From Oxyruncus cristatus (lineage: Eukaryota; Chordata; Aves; Passeriformes; Cotingidae): a DNA stretch of 64,000 bases. Numbering within the stretch: position 1 is the first letter of the stretch; every line of letters starts with the position of its first letter. Positions 40,384 to 52,700 of this stretch are shown here, piece by piece. Under the pieces are notes generated by a model. That model did not search any database. It saw nothing but the letters and a program-made list of their open reading frames with translations, and had not been told where the DNA came from. The DNA lies in the NCBI GenBank assembly GCA_013399855.1, contig VXAY01005013.1, positions 60,313 through 124,312 on the forward strand. Direction: 5' to 3'. The translations under genes were made by a program, and so were the position numbers.

Positions 40384-43300
40384 CCTGAGGCAGCAGCGCC
40401 GCTGCCCTTGGTTCCGTGTGAGCAGTTCCCACCATTAACAGCCCCAAACAGGCAGTTTTATCAAGAAAAACACCCTCCGTTAGCCCTCCGTAAAAAAACA
40501 GCTCAGTGCGGGCTGCCACTGTGGGGTGGTTCGGGCAGCAGACACTGGGCAGGGTTGCCCAACGAGCCGGTAACGACACATTTCAGAGACATCGATGATT
40601 TATTTCAGCGCTGCCCAACCCTGGGTGCTCGGTGTACTCCATAAACGCGCCGTTACTTACACACAGCAAGCCAGAGTTGGTAACTTCCCAAGCACAGCCC
40701 CTCTATCAGGATTGATCAGTAATTTTCATGCAAGTTACACAAGTCAAAACAACTTCCCTGCATCCTCAGGGGAAGGGTTTTCACCTGCGCAGGGTCTTTT
40801 TTGACCTGTAGGCGTGATTTTCAGTATTACAGTGAACAAGGTTCAGCTATAGGATATGCAGACCTTGAGTTTTTTGCCAGGTTAATAATGTATACATAGA
40901 CATTAACATCTTGATTTACTGTACCATTAAAACCTGTTAGTTTCTGGATGCTCTTGATGAAGAGATGCAGCTGCTGCCTGTCCCACCGACCAGGGCTCCT
41001 TCCTTGTTGATTAGGCTTGAAAGTGTATAAAGATCAAACATCAAAGAACATCCTGACTTAAGATAATCTTGACATACTCCACATCTTGCAACACCAGGAG
41101 TGATTCAGGGAACGGCCACTCTGTCCCCTCTGAAGGGGACGTTTCCAAATGCAGCCGGTGTGGAATGGCTCCACGTGATCCATGACAGTGGCACGAGGCG
41201 CAGAGCCCCCGTCCCCTCGCTCTGCCCACGGCATAAGCAAATACTATTAATTTATGGCTGTTTGACGGCACCGAAATGGAATTAAACCTTCGGGTATTAA
41301 ACGGGATTAACATGAGGCAGATTTTGCGCTCCACCGTGTCCTGTTGCCGCACAGCAGCTCCATTAGGAGGGCAGGGACGGGGGCGAGGACAGGGAAAAGC
41401 AGCCCAGGAATCATTAACAAAAATAACAAAATCTCAGCAGTGCTTGTTGAGTCAATGCCGCCGATTTGGGGAGGGGAGGGGGACCATGGTACTGGGCTAA
41501 TTCTCTGTAGAACAAATTAACCCAATATTGTGTCTCTCATTATTCTTATCCTCACTTGGCTGTTGTTAAGCCGTTTGCTGTTGTCGTTCCTCTCAATAAA
41601 ATCTGTGACTTGAATAAATTTCCCCAGCAACTTTGTAGTGGCACCACACCTGTGGTATCAGCTAAAGATTGTCCTTTATCTGTTCCTTACAAAACAGTTC
41701 GCTGATTGAAGCTCCCCATTGTAGTGCTTCTCCTCCTGGAATTTCGTGCGGAGCACGGCAGCTTAGCATTAACATTTGGTTTGTATTGATGGGCAATCAG
41801 TTGTTTTCCTGATAATGCCAAAGGAAAACAGAAGGCTGGCGGACGCACATGAAACGCGATCGTCTTATCTTATAATTACTTGGGTAAACAAGTGCTGGAA
41901 AAATTAATGCTGCGACAAACAATCCCTTGAAAAGTTGGTCTAAGCGTCAGCAGCCCCACCGGGGCACGAGCCTGGGTCCCACCTCCGCACTGGGTGTCCG
42001 TGAGAACCGCACGCGGTGCCGTGTCACCGCGCACCCGCCGCAGGCACGGGGAAGCCTTCCCGTTAGGGTATTTTCCAGAGATGAGTGGCGTGCCGATGGA
42101 AATCTGCCTGGGCTCCATTGATCCCAGTTCCCCCGTCCGTCACCGTCACCTGCCATCACCGCCCGCCGCAGCGTGACAGCCGTGAAGGAGCGGAGCAAAG
42201 CTGACTGGCAGGATGTTTTGCATCTAATGAGCCCGTGCACAATAAGAGTGTAACAAATGCTGCTGCGGAGGAACTCGGCTATCGCTCCGACGCCGAGAGG
42301 CAGAGATTGCCTGCGCGCGGCTCCCGCAGCTGTCACCTGTCACGGGCCGTGTCTGGGGCTGAGCCGGCCTGAGGGATGCGATCCCCACAGCCTGGTGTCA
42401 CGCTGGGAGATAGAAAGTGGGCTGACATCAACAGGAAGAGCTTAAGGCTGCACAGACACCGCGGATCCGAGGCAATGTCACGCCGCAGCACAGGCTGCTG
42501 GGGAGACTTTTGCAGCTGAATCTCGGGCTGACACTGCCTGAGCCACCCCGTACCTACAGCCCATCTGTGGTGGGGTACTGGGGAGCTTACATCTGGCAGA
42601 TGGGTAGGACTGAGCTGCCAGGAATTAGGGATGGTAAGGAAAAGGCAGTGAGGAGCAATGACACCCCAGCCCTCACGTGCTGGGTTCAGACATGATTCAG
42701 CTCTCCCAGGCGACGCTGCAGTGCACGAGGGAAAACCTCATCCAGACTCACCTGGCTCCATCCTTGGTGCTGCTGATTTCCCAATTCCCAGAACATTCCA
42801 GGCGGCACCCTCACCAATGCTGGACTGTAACCCACAGCAGCCAGCTGTACCAAGGGTTTCTGCTCATTTCCAAGCCTTCTGCGAGCCATTATTTCAAACT
42901 GTTGAGATCTCAGCCCATGTGTTTTTATTAAATTCGATGTTGTTAGCCTTTTTAAGTTGTTTTTGAGGGACAGGGTGTGGAGATTGGTGGCTGTGGGAGA
43001 CGTGGGGCTGCAGCACGGCACAGTTTAATTGGGGTGCTGGTTTCTGCTTTTGAACTTGTCGTCATGATGAACAGCTTTTTTTTTTAATATGTCCCCTGGT
43101 TTCTCCCTTCGAAAGAAAATCTCATGTTTAATGAACTTAATTTTAGATAAAAGGAATGAAAAGAAGGAAATTAAAAATGCATGAAGCTCCTGGAGTCATC
43201 CAATTACTGTGATGTCCACACAGCAGCACCAGCACGGATTTCACAAAGCAGGGAAAAGCAGGAAAGCACTGGGGCTCTCCACATGTAAACACTGCTCTGT

Positions 43301-43549
43301 TCCAAAATGTGCTGAATTACAAATGGACATTTTATGCATTTCTTCTTCTTGATCTGTAGCAGAAGAAGATAAAGATCAAACAAGCCAGCCCGCCCCAGCA
43401 GCGCCTGTCTGCTGCTTTCCAAACCACGCCTGGCTCTGGAGTCCAAATACCAGAACGCAGACAAGCCTCAGGAGGGGATTCTCAGGGGGCAGGGTTACTG
43501 TCAGAGCGGGTCAGAGAGAGCACACGTACAGTGTATAGGAGCCGGGATG
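40384..43549. other. Spacer between XRN2 and the KIZ 3' end
   Basis: No coding exon is recognised. The part at 41480-42300 has enhancer-like composition, with CpG-rich sequence at 41940-42340. The rest is unremarkable. Confidence 0.55.
41480..42300. promoter_or_regulatory. Candidate conserved regulatory block upstream of XRN2
   Basis: Repeat-free sequence with dense TAATTA, AATTAATG, ATTGATGGGCAAT and forkhead-like GTAAACAAG motifs, passing into CpG-rich sequence. Proposed by composition; it may instead be part of the XRN2 promoter region. Confidence 0.3.
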
Positions 43550-43555
43550 TTTATT
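43550..43555 (-). promoter_or_regulatory. KIZ poly(A) signal AATAAA
   Basis: Canonical AATAAA on the minus strand, 107 nt after the KIZ stop codon, giving a short 3' UTR. Confidence 0.7.
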
Positions 43556-43661
43556 GGGGGTTTACATTTCCTCTGCCCATAAAGCGAGGAGCAGTGCTTC
43601 CGCCCCAGCACACCCACTGTGTGCAGGACCTTTGTTTCTCCCCAGAGGCCAGCAGGGAATC

Positions 43662-43765
43662 TCAATCGTAGAAGTCATCGAAGTCGTCTGACCCGGCGCT
43701 GCGGGTCTGCGGGCGCAGGGCGGCCTCGAGCTCGGAGCTGCTGTCATCGGATTCGCCCCAGAACG
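43662..43765 (-). CDS. KIZ: KIZ last coding exon
   Basis: Encodes AFWGESDDSSSELEAALRPQ and then an acidic end, SDDFDDFYD, with stop TGA at 43662-43664. Acceptor CCGCAG is visible. Confidence 0.85.
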
Positions 43766-46700
43766 CTGCGGGTGAGGACACAGAAACCACTGAAGTAAAA
43801 TCCTTTCCACGGGGATGCCCTTTGTCACAGACAGCACGGCTGGACAGCTCTCCCCAGGCCCCGTGGCTGACGGAGGAGGCGCAGTCCGAAGCCCCCAGCC
43901 CAGGTTGTGAGCCCGGGGCAGAGCGGCTCTGCCCGGACAGCGGGTTCATTCAGCACTCCCACTCCATTGTGCCTCAAGGTAGCTGGGGAGAACATTTCCA
44001 CTCCAAGCAATTTACTTGACCAGCTGCTGCCTGAATTGCAGCTTTGTCTATTCTCTTCCCCTTTCTCCCGCTGCTACTTGACCCCGCGGTGAAGTCACCA
44101 GCGAGAAATGACATCACAGAGTTGGCACAAACATGGCAGTGACGTCACAAGCGAAAAACCACCGCCTGGAGATCAGATCAGGTCTGGGCAGGCCTCATCT
44201 CAACAGAAGACGTGGCTTTAACTGACAGCTCTGGGAATTGGCAAGCCCCTTCCCGGACATCAACAGAAACCCCCCGCAATTCAGAGTGCCCGAAAGATTT
44301 CTCAATATGTAAGTTCATTTGACCCGTGGATAAAACGCAGTGGGAAGTGCGGCATGTGAAGTCAAGGCTGCAGGGGCTGACAGAGCTGTGCTCTCTGTTC
44401 CCAACCATTCCAGAGGCTGCTGGCTCTCCAAAGGCAGTGCGGGAGCCGCGATGCCTGGAACGAGACGCAGGGACGGAGGCGGCGGAGGGAGGAAGGCTGT
44501 CACACTCACGCACACACTGCAGCTCGTGTCTGAGGCCCTGCTAAGGCCTCTGACGGCACCAGCTCCACGAACACCTTATCTACAAATGCAGCAGCTGCAT
44601 CTTTCATCCTCCATCCCGGCCCCCTGGGCCGCAGGGCCGTGCTCTGCCGGGAACATCAGAGCGACCCCGCACTCGCTCCTGCGCGGAACGCCTCCAGGAA
44701 AGGGGCCGGGGACGTGAGAGCCTTTCAAGTGGCACCAAAGCAGCACTGCTGATGGCATCCGTACCTCGGTTCAGTGCCACGCCTTTCACGCTGTGCCATT
44801 CCAGACTGCCAAGCACTCGGAGCGGGGCTCCAGGCAAAGGGCTCCCAGCGCTGCCTCGCTGGCAGGACACTCTGTTAGAGGTGTCTGCGGCCCCCAGAGG
44901 CCTCGGGGTGGGTAAAAGGGAGAACTGGAATGTTGGGGAGCGAAAACATGCAGGGCCCAGACACCAATTCAGAACAAAACCGGCCTGGCAATGGACAAAA
45001 GCATCCAGCTGCACCCATGTCCTGCTGTGGCCCTTGGGAAAACCGAGGAAACCTCAGGCTTCTCCTTCTTTGGGTTTCCTCCACTTGCAGTTCACCGTCA
45101 TTTGATTAAACCCTGCAAAGATCCCGACTCCCTCCACACCACCTGCACCACAAACACCTCCTCTTTGTCCTAGACTTCGTTCCCCTCAGTTCCCTGCTGG
45201 CTCCTGTGTTGAGATAGGGCAGTTCCACACTTTCCTGTCTCCATACTTTATACAGGTCATAATGTAGTTCCGGCAGGGCTTTTACAGTATAAATTACACA
45301 AGGCACTGGTTTCAGCAGTGTAACACTTGTCTCTTACCTTTGGACTTTATGGCAGTTACCGTCTCCTTCCGCGTCTCTGTCCTGTAAAAGATTTCACACA
45401 ATCAGCACAATGTCACAACGTGACTTCTTAAAAAATACTGTGAGCTGGTTTTAAAAAAAATGTAGCTTTTGTAACTACTTTTTGGGGTTTTTTTAGTAAC
45501 TATTTTATCAAGGGTTTCTTCACCTAAAAGGGGGAGAAATCCACGTGCAGGGACACTGGTCCAGCTGTTCCTGGGGTCATTCCTGGGTAACGGCACTGAA
45601 TCAAGGTACAAAGGAGCAGTGCCCTGTCGAGTTCTGCAGCCTTCCAGAGCATGCAAAGTACGTAAAGACAAAATCCAAACAAAAATAAAAGCACCCCGGT
45701 GATGCTCCTGCACTTCCTTTTTTCCCTTCCTCCTCTGGAGCCGCGCGATTCCCGATTCCCGGCTGCCCCCCGGCCCCATGGAAATGTGCAATCTCCGCTG
45801 CCTTTGATCTACCTTGATGTGTGTGCAGCCCGAGTCGGCTCTGGTAAATGGCTGCTCTTGTGTCTGGAGCATCACAGGCCCTTTTGAATCTCTCAAACAA
45901 GCTGGAATCATTTTGATCTTTTGTGTGCAGCGCGTGCATTGTGCTGGGGCTGGGGAATAATCACACGGGGGCAATGATGGGGGAGAATTAACTGTTACAG
46001 CAACAGCCCCGCAAGGAGCCCTAAAAATAAACCTTCAGCTGATTTTAACAAGGAAGATCAAACAGGAGATATTTGGGCCATCACTGGGCCAACCAGTGAA
46101 ATATAAGCCAACCGTCAAGGTGCAGTTGGAAGCTGTGGCCACGGCCACAACAGGACTCAGTCAGCTCTCGGAAACGTCCTGCCATTTGCTGTGTTTTATG
46201 GAAAAACGTGGCAGCTGACACAGAAGTCCTTAAAATGGGGAGTTAAAAGCATTTCAACATTGTGGAGGCATCTGTGAAGGAAACAAAAAAAAAAAGCAGG
46301 GATGATTCCTTGCTTTTGTTACTCCCTGGTAGTCAGAATTTGGGATTGCAGCTGGAAAGCCACATGTAAAGCAGGGATTTCATACGCTGCAGCTACCAGG
46401 GTGCAGCCACTCTTCCTTTTAACCCAGAGAAAGCTCACACTGCTCAAATCCCATTCCTTCTCCTCAGGCTGTGAATGCCGTTGGCACACAGGCTCCCTCT
46501 TTGTGGACAGAAATTCCCAGAGCATTAAACCCAGCCCAGGTTCCACCGAGATGCCAACCAAGGTGTAAGGGCCAATTCCAAGTGACAGCACCAGGAAAGT
46601 ACTCACCGTGATACCCCCAATTATTAAGGTATTCAGTAAGAAACTATAAAATGTCGGGCTCCAAATGTTTCTCCAGTGTTCAAGGAGCGCACCATCCCAA

Positions 46701-49700
46701 TGCCTTTCCCTTTTATTCCAAGCCAAACCCCACAATGCCTCACACCCCAACTTCTTCAAAGAATTCTCAGCGAGCATTTGAAGCCAGAGCCTCTGGGCTG
46801 ATCCTGCAATACACTGAACACCCCAAACTCTTGCTCCCTGGGTGAGATCTCCTGACCCTCGGCACTCCCCGGGAGGTGCTCCATGAGCTGAAGAGGCTGT
46901 GCTCTTGTCCCCCGGGTGTGGAGCAAAAAGCCACTTGTTGCAGAGCCACAGCTGGCGAGGTGCCTCCTGCGGCAGCCGGCACAGGAACCATTTCAGCTCC
47001 ACGTGGCTGAGCGGGAGCTCAGGCAGCAGCAGCAGCCGCTGCTTCCCCGCCGGCCACGTCCTGGCCCACTGTTGGGAAGGGAGCAGGGGCTTCTGTTATT
47101 CAGCCACGCCAGGAGGGCCCCAGGAGGGCCTTTGTGTCCCACTTGTCTCCATGCTTCAATCCCAGAACAAACACCGGTGGGTCAGTGACGCGGGCCCAAC
47201 GCCAACACCCTGCCAAGGACCAACAGGGACCAGCAGTGCAGGACCGCCCAGGTCTGCAGGATTTGGTCCTCCAGGCATGGCCGAAGGCTGGTGGTCTCAG
47301 GGAGAAGGACCACCGTGGCTGTAGGAAGGTCTGGAGAACTTCTTGCTGCCAAGCCAGCTTCCCACAAAGAGAAAGGCAGGACGGGGAGAGAGAGGTGTTT
47401 GTGTCCTACCAAACACCACCCTTTCACTGGGGCTCATCCTCCTAGGGCTAATCCATCACATCTGGCACGGGGTTCACTCCCCAAACAGCCTGGAGCTGGG
47501 TGCTGGCACGACACAGTCATCCCCAGAGAGGGAGACGGGGAACAGGGAGTCGGCAAAGAGCCGCTGGCACAGGGAAATGCCGCGGAGATGGAGCGAGGCC
47601 GTCAGAGAGGCCAGATGGGAAACGGCAGCTACCCCAAACCAAGCCTGGAAAACGCTGCGGCGGGCTGGGTAACAGGGAATAAATCCTGGAATCAGGGCTG
47701 ATGTGCTGGGTGAAGCCGGTGAGGCGCAGCTGCACCGAGCAGGGAGCACACAAGGACCACAGACCCCGCCGGGAACGTCCGGGGTGCAAATGGAGCAAGG
47801 CCCGTTCCACCGCCTCGACTGATCCCCCGGCCGGACCCTCCCAGATCCATTTACACGTTCGCTTCTTTCCTAAAATCACTCCAAACTCTACCCAGGCTCT
47901 AACAAAGAAAAAACCCAAACCAGTTTCACTTCAAAGGGCCTTTTAATCTCTCCATTTCTCTGATGAAACAGCCTTTTTCTGTATTCAAGATGCTGCAACA
48001 GTAAGAAATTAAAAATCTCCAAGACAATATTTTTTTCCTCCGTAAGAAAAATTAATATTAAGAGGAAAATACCAGGACAACAAGAGCCACGTTAATTGAG
48101 GGGGCTTGCCGGAAAACAGCAAAAAGTTTTTACTTTGACCTGATTACCTTTCTGCTAAAGCACCTGTTGAACCCCTATTTTTTAGCGTCAAGTGAAAAAG
48201 ACACCAAAAAAATTGGGAAATCCCAAAAGCCAAGAGAATTCCCTGCCCTGGAAAGCCAAATATGTACAGTACATATACTACACACATTTAGAGTCAGTAT
48301 AGACTCAAAAGTCCATTCATCACACCGGAATTGGAGTAATAACATTGAATTTCAGTAATTACACTGTAAGCAGCATGACCTTCATTTTAGGACACAAAGA
48401 TTTCTATCGAGCTGTGTCTAAGACCGTTCTCTGTTTTGATCCACCAGGCTGAAACAGAAAACCCCACTAACACAAAGACACATCACAGCGCTGTGAGGGA
48501 GCTGTGCAGGAGAGCAGGGGCATTGCCAAAAAACTCACTGTTCCTTCTGTCCTCAGCAGGCAGATGTTGGTGCCTCTCCCCACAAACCTGGCAGGGCATC
48601 GCCACCGCAACATCGCTGTCCCTGCCACAGCTGGGTGTTCAGGGGAAGGAAACAAAGCTCACAGAAACAGCTGTAACAGCGGAAAACTGTGCTGGAATTC
48701 TCAGTCAGCTTCTTACGGAAGCCATTTGACAACAGAGCATGTCAGGGGGATAAAACAATCAGATCCTGGCTGGATTCTGGGTTCATCTCCCAGGAATCCA
48801 GACCCCCACAATGCCACTTTCTCTGTATTTCCAGGAGAAATGCATCTGTGCATCTCCTGAGCACTCCCAGCCCCAAACCTCTGGGAACTCTCCTCAGAGA
48901 AGAGCAGAGATTTCTGAGTCAGGGTTGGTTTGGGAAGGGGGGAGGCGGGGGATGCGCAGAGCCCGAGTGCCCCCCGATGGCCAAAGTCAACGGGGCCGCG
49001 TCCAACATCGCCCAGAGAGTAATTAAGAGATGAATTAGACTCTGCCAACTTCTATTTGCATGTCGCTATATCTGTGTAGTTGGGTAACGGCTCCTTTCGG
49101 CTAAAAACCAGCCTTCAGAGACCCCCCCGGAGTCCTTGAGCAGATTAATCGAAGTTTAAAATATTTTACACCGTGTCGGTGTCCTGACAAATCCAAACCC
49201 TGCTTTGGTTCTCGGCTGATAACGCATCTTTAATCTCCAGATTATTTGGAAACAAGGCAGCCCAAACAAGTCAAAGGAAAATAAACCGCTCGCATCCGAC
49301 ATGGGGAATTCCCAGAAAACGAGTGACCTCCACTGGCTGCATCCATCGCTACAGCCCCCCGGAATGCCACACACATCGCTGGCCGCCCGCCCGCGCTCGG
49401 CGACGGCTCGGCCCTGACTTCTGCTGCCTTCTCCCCCACGGGCCGTGGGACGTGACGCCTCCGCCCCGCCGCACCACGCTAACTCTGCCAACCAAAGGCG
49501 CGTCTCCGCGCGTGGAAACCTTCCCCCGGCTGAGCGAGGGAGGCCGGGGCCAAGCAGCTTCCTCGCTGGAGGTAGAGCCGGCGGCATTCGCGGGAGAGGA
49601 GGAAGCTCTGGCATGCACCGCCGAACAAAAGGGAACAAGTGGTCTTTACTCGGAGAGCAGCTTCCTATTAAGACTCACTCCGTCGTACATTATGCCTTTC

Positions 49701-52700
49701 ATCCCCACTCAACCACAAAATGATTTTGCTGTAGGAAATACAATGGCAGAAAAAGATTTACATTGAAAGAATCTTTAATAATAAACTGTTGCAGATCTGC
49801 CTACTTCCCCATGATTTATAATACAATAAACATCGGATTCTATTAAGTCTCATGCACTGAAGACACGCACTGAAAACCCGAGTATGAAAGCCCTCAATTC
49901 TTCCCTTCTCCAGGCCCATAATAGTGAAACGAGCATGGATAAATGTGCTAAGAGTATCTCTTTGCATCTTTTATAGCTTGTGTGTATCAATCTGTAAAGC
50001 TTATTAAGAAAGTCATTGCTATGCAAAGCAGCACCCAATGTCTTTCTCTTGCTTTTCAACAGCGCGCAGTGTTTAGCCAATAGGGCCGGGCCCCGGCCCC
50101 TCATTCCGCATTCATAACATGCAACATTTGCACAATGTGTATCTCAAAGGCTGCTGAATAGAAAGCCTTAATACTCATGTAAACAACTGCAAACCAATTA
50201 CTTAATGAATCAGGCCCACACATAATGAGGTGCCAGACAAAGAGCTATAAATGCATTTTTGCGCCCGAGCCTCCGCTTTAAAGTAAAATCCCTCAGCTGT
50301 AGTTTGGGCTTAACTGGCACATGATAATTATTGTCTGGGGGACATCAGAGGAGCCACGGTTTTTATTCCGGTCCAGCGGGGTCTGCGCCGGGGTCACTCA
50401 TCAGCTCAGTGACAAAACGCGGCAAAGGAGAATTTATAAAGTGCCACGGCCGAGCTCGCAGGGATGTTTATTCTCAAGTAGTGGGTTTGAGACCACTTGT
50501 GAAAGCAATAAAGCCCGAGGAGTGGCTGCAGGGAGCCGGGGAAGCGCGGCATGGCCCGGCTGCAAACGTCTCTCCCTCTTCCTCCCTCCTTTGGCCGCTC
50601 TCCGGCTCCCCGGAACCGGGGCTGGGCACCCAAAGGCCAGGGGCTGTTCCCAAACCCCGTGTCGGGAAGGTTGCGCTGGCTTTGAGCCATTTAGAAAAGC
50701 CAACTCTAAGCAATTGTAAGAGATTTATTGTGGGTTCTTTTAAGGCAGCATCACCACGTATCGGCGCACGACGTGTGCTGCTGCCGAGCACCGAAAGGCC
50801 TGAAATTGCAGGGCAGAGGGAACGATTTGAAACCTATCACAAATAGGAATTTGGAAAAAAAAAAAAAAAATAAAAATTAAAAAAAAAAGTGCAGCATCTG
50901 ATCGAGTCAGAAGTGGCCGGAGGCACCGTTAGCCAGCAGTGCAGATAACCATTGGAGAGGATTTTTTTTTTAAATAAGAAATATTTCGTTTTAAATTACA
51001 CATTTTATTCAGATGCAGTGATCCTTTAAGCAAGTTCTCAGTGCCTGATCCTGCTCTTCCTGCTGTTCCAGGCTTCAGGGAAGGGCCAACATTTAACATT
51101 TCAAAAACTCAGCTATAGGAGCACCCCTGTATTTTATAGCACGAGGTAGGATGATTTGGAACATCATTCTCATAGTCCCAAAAAATCTAAAAAAAGGAGG
51201 AAGTTGAACCTGAGATGATAAGAGCAAATCCCACACAAAAGCAGGAACACCATTCATCAATACTTGGTTACAGACTGTATTTACTGGGCTTGAATTGTAG
51301 AAACACTCTCACTTTTACACCAAGTGCAGAACTGGAACTGGTCTCACCCACAGCAGCCTAAAAAAACCTACAGGAATCTCCATGTCATGGACACGGGAGG
51401 GGTTCATGACCTGCCTGAAGGCTCTGCAGTCCCTTCCCCAGAGCCATCACCGGCGGTTTCGCAGCGGGAGCCGCAGCACCCACGTGCTGGGCTGCTCCAA
51501 CAGGGGCAGAGAAGGACCAAAAGCCTGGCCAGTGTTCCAGGAGCCAGCTGCATTATCCCCACTTTCTGCTGCTTCCCAAGTGCTGATTTGATCCCCGTCC
51601 CATGCCAGTGACAAGCACGAGGAGCATCCAACAGCACTGCCCACGGACCCAAAGGTTAAAACACACGAACCACCTTTCCTCTCCGTTTTTAATCAAAGCA
51701 GCACACCCTGCACCCCTCAGGTGAATTAACGCCCTCTGTTTGAAGCAAGAAAGGCACGTTCTGAACACCCAGTATCAAATATAACCCCCCTGAGCCCACA
51801 CTCTCAGTTACACCTGATTTACACCTCAGACACGCAGAGGAGAGCCCCACCTCCTCCGTGCTGGCACACTTCGTCCCCTGCCTGCCCCTGTCCCGACTCC
51901 GAAAGCAGCTGGACACGCTCGGCTGTGGCTCACCGGGATGTCAGCTGAGCCTGAAACAAGGAACAGCAGCTGCCAGACCACACCTGGCAGCTTTGGCACA
52001 GAGGCAATTCCTGAGGTGTTCAAACTCTCTGTGTTCTGTTACATAAACAGAAGCACAAACTCCAACCCAGGTTCAAGTTTAAAAAAATAAAAATAAATCA
52101 ATTATGGGAGTGTTGGTGGTTTCCTGTCAGTGTTTCTCATGTTGTGAAAGCATTTCCAACATTCCAGATCCAACGCCTTTACCTGGAGAAGGGAAGGACT
52201 ATTCCATCCGACGAAGAACTGGTTTCCGAACGCACCTCCCGGCTGTCGTTTGCTTTGGAACTGTCATCGGCCAGATCCCGACCTGCGCAGCAAAAACAGG
52301 AACTGTAAACACTCCAGTCCCAACAGCTGGATCCCAGCACAGGTTTTCCAAGGGATGCCGGAGCAGCCCCGCGCGTGCTGCGAGCGGAGCAGCAGCGATG
52401 GCAGCCGCCTCCAGAGCGTCCGCTCCTGACCGAGTGGAAATCAGCTAAAACCAGGGGAACATCACTCCCTCCCCAGCAATTAGGTTATGATGGGGATTCC
52501 TCCCAAACTCGGAAAGTTTTACACCTTCTGCCTCGTTTCAGAAACAGGAGCAAACACGGAGCTTCTCCTCAGAACTGTTCTGGATCATGGCAACTTTAAG
52601 CAAAACTTAAAGGATTTCTGGATTATTTTTACCCCCCCCTTTTTTTTTTTTTTTAATCCCCAAATTCCCATTTACTTTAATCAGAAGTAAGGTTATTTTT

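Noticed and set aside
38723..40438. Very long open frames (up to 571 codons, both strands) across the gap
   Set aside because: They are open only because the run of N contains no stop codon; the readable ends are minisatellite translated in several frames.
45402..45974. A 190-codon minus-strand frame in a KIZ intron
   Set aside because: No splice-consistent borders or recognised domain; flanking KIZ exons already join in phase without it.
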